Positions 6,140 to 11,580 of a stretch of 11,580 bases of DNA are shown piece by piece. Position 1 is the first letter of the stretch. The number at the start of each line of letters is the position of its first letter. The notes beneath the pieces were generated by a model that was given only the letters and a program-made list of their open reading frames with translations, was not told the DNA's origin and ran no database searches. The stretch is from Spirochaetaceae bacterium (GTDB lineage: Bacteria; Spirochaetota; Spirochaetia; Treponematales; Breznakiellaceae): the NCBI GenBank assembly GCA_031275595.1, contig JAISOO010000111.1, forward strand, positions 1-11,580. Reading direction: 5' to 3'. The position numbers and the translations under genes are program-made.

Positions 6140-6739
6140 ATGCGGACCTTTGTTGCCCTGGAGCTTCCCCCTGAATTTACCGCATCCCTTCATCAAATAC
6201 AGGCAAGATTACGGGAGCGTTACCCCGGTCTCCGTTGGAGCAGGGAAGAAAATCACCACATAACCCTGGCTTTTCTTGGTGAATTGGATGAAAAAGGGAT
6301 AGTCCTTCTAAAAGAGGCCGTAGAGGAATCCCTGCAAAATACGGCCGTTTTTTCCATAAGTGCGGGAAAGATCATCACCCTTCCTCCGGGGGGTGCCCTG
6401 CGGGTTCTCGCCCTGGATATTGAGAGGGGAAAAAACAATATACGAAGTTTAGCCGCCTGTTTTGAAAAAAAACTCGCCGCCCTGGGGGAACAAGCAGCTT
6501 ATTCCTTTAGGAAACCGGATCCCCGGCCCTACACCCCTCATATAACCTTGGCCCGAAACAGCCGGGCGGCTGTAACCCTATCCGGGGATGAGCGGAATTG
6601 GTCTATCCATGCCCAGGGGCTGATTCAGGGTGTTACGGTATTTAAGTCGGACCTGTACCGGGAGGGCCCCCGTTATACCGCCCTGGCCGTATTTCCCCTC
6701 AGAACTTCCGAAAGGACCCTCTTGCCGCCTCCCGGCTGA
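6140..6739 (+). CDS. thpR: RNA 2',3'-cyclic phosphodiesterase (2H family)
   Basis: The 199-residue protein belongs to the LigT/ThpR branch of 2H phosphoesterases, which open 2',3'-cyclic phosphate ends of RNA to 2'-phosphates. The N terminus RTFVALELP and both catalytic HxT motifs, HITL at 40-43 and HITL at 134-137 (within PYTPHITLAR), are intact. Length is typical. The ATG at 6140 is chosen because family homology begins there; an in-frame TTG at 6119 would add seven residues lying inside the predicted promoter. No good Shine-Dalgarno is present: GGGGA at 6121-6125 is 14 bases away. The gene diverges from infC and seems to be alone. A 6-bp stem (6733-6738/6749-6754) overlaps the stop codon and may be a weak 3' end signal. 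Confidence 0.92.
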   Translation: MRTFVALELPPEFTASLHQIQARLRERYPGLRWSREENHHITLAFLGELDEKGIVLLKEAVEESLQNTAVFSISAGKIITLPPGGALRVLALDIERGKNNIRSLAACFEKKLAALGEQAAYSFRKPDPRPYTPHITLARNSRAAVTLSGDERNWSIHAQGLIQGVTVFKSDLYREGPRYTALAVFPLRTSERTLLPPPG

Positions 6740-6864
6740 TATTTAAAACAGCCGCCTTATTTCATGGGGGCCGTTGGCCGCTTTTCCCAAAGTCAGTCTC
6801 AAAACCAACCGGGTTATGAAGCTTGCCCAGCCCCTATGGTTTTATTTACATTTATAGTAGAGTT

Positions 6865-6888
6865 GTTCGGAAACTGAAGCTTCCGAAC
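6865..6888. repeat. 8-bp stem-loop with ctgaag loop
   Basis: gttcggaa (6865-6872) and ttccgaac (6881-6888) are perfect reverse complements around the loop actgaagc. The loop shares ctgaag with the hairpin at 6983-7013 although the stems differ. Confidence 0.5.
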
Positions 6889-6897
6889 CATAACCGC

Positions 6898-6936
6898 GAG
6901 CCTTTCCCAAAACCCGGCTGGTTTCGGGAAAGGCTT
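6898..6936. repeat. Long stem-loop, up to 17 pairs
   Basis: The arms 6901-6914 and 6920-6933 form 14 positions of stem with one mismatch (6909/6925) and a 5-base loop cggct. The flanking bases 6898-6900 and 6934-6936 extend the pairing, including one G-T. The ctttccc/gggaaag stem is the same as in the neighbouring hairpin at 6983-7013. Confidence 0.6.
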
Positions 6937-6937
6937 T

Positions 6938-6967
6938 GGAAAAAACGGCCAAAAGCCCGTTTTTTCC
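6938..6967. terminator. Terminator-like hairpin with A and T tracts
   Basis: ggaaaaaacgg (6938-6948) pairs perfectly with ccgttttttcc (6957-6967), 11 bp around an 8-base loop. A and T tracts flank the GC core on either side, so it could stop transcription from both directions. It could serve thpR, whose stop is about 200 bases upstream. It overlaps one end of the 80-base dispersed repeat. Confidence 0.45.
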
Positions 6968-7020
6968 TCTAAATCTAAGGTTGCTTTCCCAAAAGCTGAA
7001 GTTTTGGGAAAGCCTCCCGC
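6941..7020 (-). repeat. Dispersed two-hairpin repeat, copy A
   Basis: Read on the minus strand, these 80 bases align without gaps to 11501-11580 on the plus strand, matching at 68 positions. The unit contains a 12-bp perfect hairpin (6983-6994/7002-7013, loop gctgaag) and the terminator-like hairpin at 6938-6967. In the second hairpin an A-T pair in this copy is a G-C pair in the other copy, a compensatory change. There is no reading frame or transposase nearby. Confidence 0.75.
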
Positions 7021-7098
7021 TTAAAAACGATAAAACGCGGAGTATTTTGTTTCAAAACCAGCCGAATCCTGAAACCGGCTGAAATGGGAAAATTAATC

Positions 7099-7797
7099 AT
7101 GGTAGAACAATTAAAACAGGTGGTTTGTGAAGCTAACTTGCTGCTTCCCCGCTATGGGTTGGTTACCTTTACCTGGGGTAATGTTTCCGGTATTGACCGC
7201 GGCCAGGGGCTGGTGGTGATAAAACCTTCGGGGGTTGAGTACGATAGACTGAGCCCTGATGACATGGTGGTTCTTGATCTGGAGGGCAGGAAACTTGAGG
7301 GGGCGCTGGCCCCTTCCTCCGATACCGATACCCACCTGGAGTTATATCGGGCCTTTCCGAATACCGGCGGGGTGGTACATACCCATAGCCGTTGGGCGAC
7401 CATCTTTGCCCAGGCCGGAACCGGGGTGCCCCCTTATGGTACAACCCACGGGGATTATTTCTATGGGGAGATCCCCTGTACCAGGCGGATGACGGCGGCG
7501 GAGATCCGGGGCAAATATGAGCGGGAAACGGGCAGGGTTATCGTGGAAACCTTTAAAGACAGGGACTATGATGCTATTCCCGCCGTATTGGTCCATAGCC
7601 ATGGTCCTTTCTCTTGGGGGAAGGATCCCATGGAAGCGGTCCATAACGCCGTGGTTTTGGAAGAAGTAGCTATGATGGCGTGGCATACCCGCCTGTTGAC
7701 GCCCGGGCTCCAGCCAATGCAGGGGGAATTGTTGGATAAACATTACCTCCGGAAACACGGCGCCGGGGCCTATTACGGTCAGCGGGAGCGGTCGTGA
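7099..7797 (+). CDS. araD: L-ribulose-5-phosphate 4-epimerase
   Basis: This 232-residue class II aldolase-family enzyme interconverts L-ribulose 5-phosphate and D-xylulose 5-phosphate, feeding arabinose or ascorbate catabolism into the pentose phosphate pathway. The match to E. coli AraD/UlaF is close throughout: [13 protein letters not shown] (22-34), [17 protein letters not shown], the metal-binding HTHSR (H94, H96), [10 protein letters not shown] (114-123), [10 protein letters not shown] (166-175), and [16 protein letters not shown] (213-228). The ATG at 7099 matches the family N terminus; an ATG at 7084 would add five residues and cannot be excluded. Neither has a strong ribosome binding site (GGGA at 7087-7090 is the best). 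No other arabinose or ascorbate gene is in the window, so its pathway partner is unknown. It could equally be a UlaF or SgbE paralogue. Confidence 0.94.
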   Translation: MVEQLKQVVCEANLLLPRYGLVTFTWGNVSGIDRGQGLVVIKPSGVEYDRLSPDDMVVLDLEGRKLEGALAPSSDTDTHLELYRAFPNTGGVVHTHSRWATIFAQAGTGVPPYGTTHGDYFYGEIPCTRRMTAAEIRGKYERETGRVIVETFKDRDYDAIPAVLVHSHGPFSWGKDPMEAVHNAVVLEEVAMMAWHTRLLTPGLQPMQGELLDKHYLRKHGAGAYYGQRERS

Positions 7798-7936
7798 TTG
7801 GATGCGGGGGGCCGTACTCCGTCAAAGCTCCGATTCCCGGGGGAGCGTACTATAAATTCTATCCAACCACGATACCGGCACGCAAGCTTGCCCCGGGGTG
7901 TCTTCATGGGCGCTTTCCCCGCGCAAGGCAAGCCGC

Positions 7937-7956
7937 AGCGGGCTTGACCGCTTTTT
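7937..7956 (+). terminator. Possible intrinsic terminator after araD
   Basis: agcgg (7937-7941) pairs with ccgct (7948-7952) around gcttga and is followed by a run of Ts. The stem is short, and it lies 140 bases past the araD stop. It resembles the second hairpin of the dispersed repeat at 11557-11580 (agcgggcttt...ccgctttt). Confidence 0.35.
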
Positions 7957-7975
7957 CCGAAGCCGGTTCCCTATG

Positions 7976-8860
7976 CTAAAGCATTTCCTCCGGGGGGCGT
8001 ATATTCATATTCATGGTGATATTCCCGACACCGGTTCGGGATCGTATGGTATATACCGGCTCAGGACCGACGGGCATTTTCAACGGACCGCTGTTTGCCC
8101 GCTGGTACTGTTGGTCCGGTGAAGTAAGCCGTATATTTCCGCTCCCGGTCAGGGCGTCGAAATGAAAGGAGAGGGCCTCGGGCAGGGATAGGGCTATGGC
8201 TCCGATTCCGGTCTCGAATGAAAGATCCCCGGTTACATATTCCATCCCCATGGTTATCCATCCCAAGGAGGTCCGGAAATTCCCTGCGCCCCGGGCGGAT
8301 TGAACCAGGATGGAACCGCTGATGGCGTCAAGACTCATATTGCCTTCCGCATGATCTATCCTGATGTTTCCCTTGGACGACTTTATGTATATGTTTTTAG
8401 CCGAAACCCGTCCCAGGGTTATGGAACCGCTGGAAAGCTCAACCGCCAAATTTTTTAACCTGAGCTCCGTTTCGGAAGTGAGGGTGCCTGTCTTAATAAA
8501 GATACTGCAATTTTGCCGGTAGGACCGGGGAAGGTAGAGCTCAATTTTAGTATTTGTCTGATTTGGGGATGTTCTTTGGCCCTCTATGATAGAAAGAACG
8601 GAACCCTCAAGGAAGACATTCCCAAAACCTTCAGGCGCATTCGCGTTTGTATACTCTTTTAATACCAACGCATCGGTATCACTTTCCAGCAGGGTAAGGT
8701 GAGCCGTGGTATACGAAATAATGAGGGACGTAACCCCTCGTGTTTCGAAGGATTTGCTATGGTTTTCAGGAGTATCTTCCGAAGAAAAACTCTGAACCGC
8801 CATACCCAGGGTCATAAGTATCGCCATCACTTTAATATTCGGCCGGGTTTTAAAAACCAT
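7976..8860 (-). CDS. Exported DUF4097-type beta-repeat protein
   Basis: The 294-residue protein begins with a probable signal peptide: basic FKTRPNIK, a hydrophobic core VMAILMTLGMAV, and likely cleavage around QSFSS, about residue 27. It should therefore be exported, most likely to the periplasm. The rest is a run of short beta-strand repeats with Gly and Ser turns (LTSETELRLKNL, LSSGSITLGRVSAKNIYIKS, GSILVQSARGAGNF, GAIALSLPEALSF, GSGNIRLTS, TGVGNITMNMN). This is the pattern of DUF4097 putative adhesin-like beta-solenoid proteins, whose function is not established. No lipobox cysteine is visible. AAGGAG lies 11 bases before the ATG at 8860. It diverges from pncA-pncB; the shared upstream region contains a palindromic agtatact that can serve as a -10 box in both directions. 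The stop codon lies in a small palindrome (7973-7984). Confidence 0.75.
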   Translation of the reverse strand: MVFKTRPNIKVMAILMTLGMAVQSFSSEDTPENHSKSFETRGVTSLIISYTTAHLTLLESDTDALVLKEYTNANAPEGFGNVFLEGSVLSIIEGQRTSPNQTNTKIELYLPRSYRQNCSIFIKTGTLTSETELRLKNLAVELSSGSITLGRVSAKNIYIKSSKGNIRIDHAEGNMSLDAISGSILVQSARGAGNFRTSLGWITMGMEYVTGDLSFETGIGAIALSLPEALSFHFDALTGSGNIRLTSPDQQYQRANSGPLKMPVGPEPVYTIRSRTGVGNITMNMNIRPPEEML

Positions 8861-8885
8861 AGATTTTATATCTCCTTTTCGCTAT

Positions 8886-8915
8886 AGTATACTCTAATAA
8901 GGCTTTATCCCGCAA
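8886..8915 (-). promoter_or_regulatory. Weak predicted promoter of the DUF4097 gene
   Basis: On the minus strand TTGCGG (8915-8910) and TATACT (8891-8886) are 18 bases apart, matching 3 of 6 and 5 of 6. The palindrome agtatact (8886-8893) also gives TATACT on the plus strand towards pncA, but without a good -35 box there. Confidence 0.3.
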
Positions 8916-8970
8916 CCTCATGGGGAAATCTTGCGGTATTCTTTTTTGCCCTATTAAGGAGGAACGATTC

Positions 8971-9714
8971 GTGACGATCGATTTTTCTAAATCCGCGCTT
9001 CTGGCAATTGATATCCAAAACGATTTTTGTCCGGCCTATATTTCAAGGGATGGAAAAAAACGGCCTGCCGGAGCCTTGGCGGTAAACCGGGGGGATGGGG
9101 TTATTGGCCCCCTCAACCGGGCGGCGGAAAAATTTGCCGGAAAAAAAGGAGAAATTATCGCCACCCAGGATTGGCATCCCCCCGGGCATGTTTCTTTTGC
9201 CGCATCCCATCCGGAAAGGCACATTAACGACCGTATCACCCTGCCGGTTTCGGAAGAGGCGGTAAGACGGTATCAGCAGCGGTTCCCCGGCCTGGATTAT
9301 CCTATTCATCGGGAAATATCCCAGATCCTGTGGCCGGTTCATTGTGTACAGGACAGTGAAGGCGCCGAATTTCATGATGAATTGCGGAGGGATCTTTTTA
9401 CCCTGGTCCTCCGTAAGGGAACCCGGGAAGATCTGGATTCCTATTCCGCTTTTTTTGAAAATGACCGGTGTACGCCGACGGAACTTCATGATTACCTCCG
9501 GACCCGTTCCGTCAAAACCATTTTGATAGGGGGGCTCGCCACGGATTATTGTGTGTTTTATAGTGTGATGGATGGAATTCGCCTGGGTTATAGGGTTATG
9601 GTATTGGAGGATGCGGTGGCGGGGGTGGGTTTTCCCCCGGGCTCGGTAGAGGAGGCCGTCAAAACCATGAAAGAAAAGGGGGCGATTTTTATCGCATCCT
9701 GGGATATAGCATGA
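8971..9714 (+). CDS. pncA: Nicotinamidase
   Basis: The 247-residue isochorismatase-fold hydrolase deamidates nicotinamide to nicotinate. The cysteine-hydrolase triad is visible as D14 (LAIDIQNDF), K149 (VLRKG), and C194 (GLATDYCV). The metal-binding region ATQDWHPPGHVSF (64-76) holds D67 and H69, and H84 is a further candidate ligand. WPVHC (121-125) and DSYSAFFEN (156-164) are also family features. The segment between the metal site and WPVHC (about 85-120) is somewhat longer than in short bacterial homologues. The GTG at 8971 is chosen because AAGGAGGA (8956-8963) lies 7 bases upstream and homology starts there; an ATG at 8920 would add 17 unlikely residues. The stop overlaps the pncB start as ATGA, and the two genes form a salvage pair. 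Confidence 0.95.
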   Translation: MTIDFSKSALLAIDIQNDFCPAYISRDGKKRPAGALAVNRGDGVIGPLNRAAEKFAGKKGEIIATQDWHPPGHVSFAASHPERHINDRITLPVSEEAVRRYQQRFPGLDYPIHREISQILWPVHCVQDSEGAEFHDELRRDLFTLVLRKGTREDLDSYSAFFENDRCTPTELHDYLRTRSVKTILIGGLATDYCVFYSVMDGIRLGYRVMVLEDAVAGVGFPPGSVEEAVKTMKEKGAIFIASWDIA

Positions 9715-11162
9715 ACCATATTTCAGCGTTATTTGCGGATTTTTATTCCCTTACCATGGCCCAGGGTTACTGGAAGAAGGGCCTCAATGCTCAGGTGGTA
9801 TTTGAGATGTTTTTCCGCCGCCAGCCCTTTTCCGGGGGATTTTCCGTATTCGCCGGGCTGGAGACTTTGTTGGAGGTCCTCGAAACTTTTTCCTATTCCC
9901 CCGAAGATATAGCCTATCTGGAGGGCCTCGGCATTTTTGAAAAGGACTTTCTCGATTACCTCTCGGATTTTCAGTTTACCGGATCCCTGTGGGCCATGGA
10001 TGAAGGAACCGTGGTATTCCCCCAGGAACCCCTCGTCAGGATCCGGGGGGAGCTTATCCAATGCCAAATAATAGAAGGGCTGGTTCTCAATATCATTAAT
10101 TTTCAGAGCCTCATCGCCACCAAAACCGCCCGGATCTGGCTTGCCTCCGGTAAAGGTTCCCTCATGGAATTCGGCCTCCGCCGGGCCCAGGGGTACGACG
10201 GGGCCATGTCGGCTTCCCGGGCGGCCTTTATCGGCGGCGCCGTGGGTACCTCCAACATCCTGGCGGGCAAGGAATTCGGGATCCCCGTTTTGGGAACCAT
10301 GGCCCATTCCTGGGTTATGGCCCACAACAACGAAGAGGAGGCGTTTGCGGCCTATGCGGAGATGTACCCGGACCGGACCATTTTTCTTATCGACACCTAC
10401 GATACCTTGAAAAGCGGAGTGTTAAACGCGATAAAGGTGGGGAAACGCCTTGCCGCCCGGGGGAAAAATTTCGGGGTCCGCCTTGATTCCGGGGATATCC
10501 ACTACCTCTCCGTGGAAGTCCGGAAGCTTTTTGATGCCGCCGGTCTTACCAACGCGACCATCGCGGTTTCCAATGATCTGGACGAAACCATCATCCAAAC
10601 CCTCACCGACGCGGGGGCTCCCATTGACTCCTGGGGGGTGGGAACCAATATGGTGACCGGGGGTAATGAGGCGGCCTTTACCGGGGTATATAAACTCGCC
10701 GCCCGGGATGACGGAAAGGGCGGCCTGGTACCGGTTATGAAATTCTCCGACAATCCCGAAAAAAACACCACCCCCGGGGTAAAACAAGTCTGGCGGATAA
10801 AGGACATCCGGGGAATGACCGTGGCGGATGTCCTCAGCAGGGAGGATGATCCCGCCGGTCCTGAAATCATAGCGCCGGGGAACCGCTATGTCTTTTGGCA
10901 CCCTTCGGCGGATTACCGTCATTTTTATCATACCGTGGAGGGTTCTGTGGAGCCCCTCCTCACGTTACGGTTTGCCCGGAGGGAATTGACGGCGGTTTCC
11001 CCCTCCCTGAGGGAAATTCAAAAGAAGGTTCAGGCAGACCTGGAAACCTTTGATACGAGCTACAAACGGTTCCTCAATCCCCATATTTACAAGGTTTCTA
11101 TGACCCCAAAGCTGCGGACCCTCAAATTGGACCTTATCAGGAATTACCTGGGGGATCTCTAG
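9711..11162 (+). CDS. pncB: Nicotinate phosphoribosyltransferase
   Basis: The 483-residue enzyme joins nicotinate to PRPP, giving nicotinate mononucleotide with ATP hydrolysis, the entry step of the Preiss-Handler route to NAD. The length suggests the longer, Gram-positive-like subfamily rather than the 400-residue enterobacterial type. Motifs are clear: the N-terminal DFYSLTMAQGYW (10-21), EFGLRRAQGYDGAMSASRAA (153-172), GTMAHSWVMAH (195-205) with the phosphorylated histidine expected at H199, DTYDT (228-232), GVRLDSGD (255-262), SNDLDE (287-292), and GVGTNMVTGG (309-318). It starts inside the pncA stop (ATGA), so its translation is probably coupled. Together the two genes convert nicotinamide to nicotinate mononucleotide. 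No ordinary terminator follows directly; the hairpin at 11182-11209 has its A tract on the wrong side. Confidence 0.97.
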   Translation: MNHISALFADFYSLTMAQGYWKKGLNAQVVFEMFFRRQPFSGGFSVFAGLETLLEVLETFSYSPEDIAYLEGLGIFEKDFLDYLSDFQFTGSLWAMDEGTVVFPQEPLVRIRGELIQCQIIEGLVLNIINFQSLIATKTARIWLASGKGSLMEFGLRRAQGYDGAMSASRAAFIGGAVGTSNILAGKEFGIPVLGTMAHSWVMAHNNEEEAFAAYAEMYPDRTIFLIDTYDTLKSGVLNAIKVGKRLAARGKNFGVRLDSGDIHYLSVEVRKLFDAAGLTNATIAVSNDLDETIIQTLTDAGAPIDSWGVGTNMVTGGNEAAFTGVYKLAARDDGKGGLVPVMKFSDNPEKNTTPGVKQVWRIKDIRGMTVADVLSREDDPAGPEIIAPGNRYVFWHPSADYRHFYHTVEGSVEPLLTLRFARRELTAVSPSLREIQKKVQADLETFDTSYKRFLNPHIYKVSMTPKLRTLKLDLIRNYLGDL

Positions 11163-11167
11163 CAGCC

Positions 11168-11265
11168 TGTTGCGCTTGTGAATTTTTGCGCCACCAGTGA
11201 CGCAAAAATCCCGGTTATCGGGGCTACCTTGGGAGTTTGCGGGGGTTTACGCGCGAAGCGCAACA
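11168..11265. repeat. Composite stem-loop downstream of pncB
   Basis: tgttgcgctt (11168-11177) pairs with aagcgcaaca (11256-11265), 10 bp. It encloses atttttgcg (11182-11190) paired with cgcaaaaat (11201-11209). An overlapping pair gagtttg (11233-11239)/caaactc (11264-11270) competes with the outer stem, so two mutually exclusive folds are possible. Confidence 0.45.
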
Positions 11266-11316
11266 AACTCTAGGCGGAGTCCGTTTTTCCCCTTAAATTA
11301 AAGGCTGCCGGGGGAT

Positions 11317-11343
11317 GTCCGGGAAGTTGGCTGCTTCCCGGGC
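11317..11343. repeat. Stem-loop, 8 perfect bp extended by a wobble
   Basis: ccgggaag (11319-11326) pairs with cttcccgg (11334-11341) around ttggctg. One G-T and one G-C pair extend the base of the stem. No T tract follows, so it is not a standard terminator. Confidence 0.45.
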
Positions 11344-11381
11344 ATATATAGTCCGGCGCAACTGTTCCCCGTCCGGTGCGG

Positions 11382-11402
11382 GAAGGTTTCTCCGAAACCT
11401 TC
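11382..11402. repeat. Perfect 9-bp stem-loop with 3-base loop
   Basis: gaaggtttc (11382-11390) and gaaaccttc (11394-11402) are perfect reverse complements around tcc. The near-palindrome could be a protein site or a hairpin; nothing in the context decides. Confidence 0.45.
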
Positions 11403-11422
11403 GTAAACGCCGTATTAAAAAA

Positions 11423-11454
11423 GCTGTCCGGACACGTTTTCGTGCCCGGGCAGC
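11423..11454. repeat. 14-position stem-loop with TTTT loop
   Basis: gctgtccggacacg (11423-11436) pairs with cgtgcccgggcagc (11441-11454) around tttt, with one G-T and one A-C position. It is GC-rich and would be stable in RNA. Confidence 0.5.
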
Positions 11455-11459
11455 CCCAC

Positions 11460-11500
11460 GCCGCTGCGGTTTTCAAACATAAAAAACCGTGACGGCTTTT
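11460..11500 (+). terminator. Terminator-like hairpin followed by TTTT
   Basis: gccg (11460-11463) pairs with cggc (11493-11496), and cggtttt (11467-11473) with aaaaccg (11483-11489), separated by a 3x3 internal loop. TTTT follows at 11497-11500. It could end pncB transcription, but it lies about 300 bases past the stop. Confidence 0.35.
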
Positions 11501-11580
11501 AGAGGAGGCTTTCCCAAAACTTCAGTTTTTGGGAAAGCAACTTTAGATTTATTGGGAAAAGCGGGCTTTAGACCGCTTTT
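11501..11580 (+). repeat. Dispersed two-hairpin repeat, copy B (reaches the window edge)
   Basis: This is the plus-strand copy of the element at 6941-7020. It has the same 12-bp hairpin (11508-11519/11527-11538, loop cttcagt) and a second hairpin aaaagcgg (11557-11564)/ccgctttt (11573-11580). The T tract runs to the last base of the window, so the repeat probably continues beyond it. Confidence 0.75.

Larger units (their letters stand above)
6740..7083. other. Hairpin-rich spacer between thpR and araD
   Basis: This 344-base stretch contains no credible reading frame. It is filled with stem-loops (listed separately) and short recurring modules. The sequence aaaccaaccgggtt at 6802-6815 recurs in related form on the minus strand around 6909-6923 and on the plus strand at 7055-7068. 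The 22-base segments 6799-6820 and 7052-7073 match at 17 positions. Two hairpin loops share ctgaag. A further 7-bp pairing links 6801-6807 with 6837-6843. Confidence 0.6.
11163..11500. other. Hairpin-rich spacer after pncB
   Basis: No credible gene is seen here. A minus-strand frame at 11270-11476 begins with TTG, lacks a ribosome binding site and runs through hairpins. The stretch holds a series of stem-loops: an outer 10-bp pair 11168-11177/11256-11265 enclosing a 9-bp hairpin 11182-11209, an overlapping alternative pair 11233-11239/11264-11270, then 11317-11343, 11382-11402, 11423-11454 and 11460-11496. Confidence 0.55.

Noticed and set aside
6899..7013. CRISPR array, suggested by recurring ctttccc/gggaaag units
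   Set aside because: The units are inverted hairpin arms with irregular spacing, not direct repeats with uniform spacers, and no cas genes are present.
11270..11476. A 68-codon minus-strand reading frame in the spacer after pncB
   Set aside because: It starts with TTG without a ribosome binding site, has no recognisable motif, and runs through several hairpins; better explained as chance in a structured region.

Overview
The window reads like a chromosomal segment of a spirochaete, most likely a Treponema-type organism of moderate G+C content. This is inferred from protein character and from the order infC-rpmI-rplT-coiled-coil gene-zapA; no marker gene in the window proves it. It looks like housekeeping and salvage metabolism with unusually structured intergenic DNA between the genes. 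I see no phage, transposase, CRISPR array, toxin-antitoxin pair, tRNA or rRNA.

Layout. Positions 1-350 hold two strong inverted repeats and a promoter. Then come a small cytoplasmic parvulin (ppiC, 379-657) and a GAF plus HD-GYP protein, a probable cyclic-di-GMP phosphodiesterase (874-2136). This last gene runs tail-to-tail into a leftward gene block spanning 5850 to 2090. In transcription order that block is infC, rpmI, rplT, a coiled-coil gene with an acidic tail, zapA, manA and a DUF188 (YaiI/YqxD) gene. The first five are nearly contiguous. manA probably has its own promoter, and the DUF188 gene is coupled to it by a 4-base overlap. From the divergent region at 5851-6139, thpR (RNA 2',3'-cyclic phosphodiesterase) is read rightward. 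A 340-base hairpin-rich spacer follows, then a lone araD (7099-7797). A leftward exported DUF4097 protein (8860-7976) diverges from a rightward pair, nicotinamidase pncA and nicotinate phosphoribosyltransferase pncB. These two overlap by 4 bases and form the first two steps of NAD salvage from nicotinamide. The right end (11163-11580) is another hairpin-rich spacer.

How the genes fit together. The leftward block links translation (IF3, L35, L20) with Z-ring regulation (ZapA and its coiled-coil neighbour). manA and araD supply sugar-phosphate interconversions, and pncA-pncB supply NAD.

Most notable observations. An 80-base two-hairpin element is present in opposite orientations at 6941-7020 and 11501-11580; the copies match at 68 of 80 positions and include a compensatory stem change. 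A 13-bp-closed hairpin of 124 bases and a 17-bp nested inverted repeat precede ppiC. manA and thpR both have well-spaced -35/-10 boxes placed so close to the ATG that leaderless transcripts are predicted. infC begins with TTG behind a strong ribosome binding site. I did not find a convincing new multi-gene system; the structured repeats and the zapA/coiled-coil pair are the best leads.
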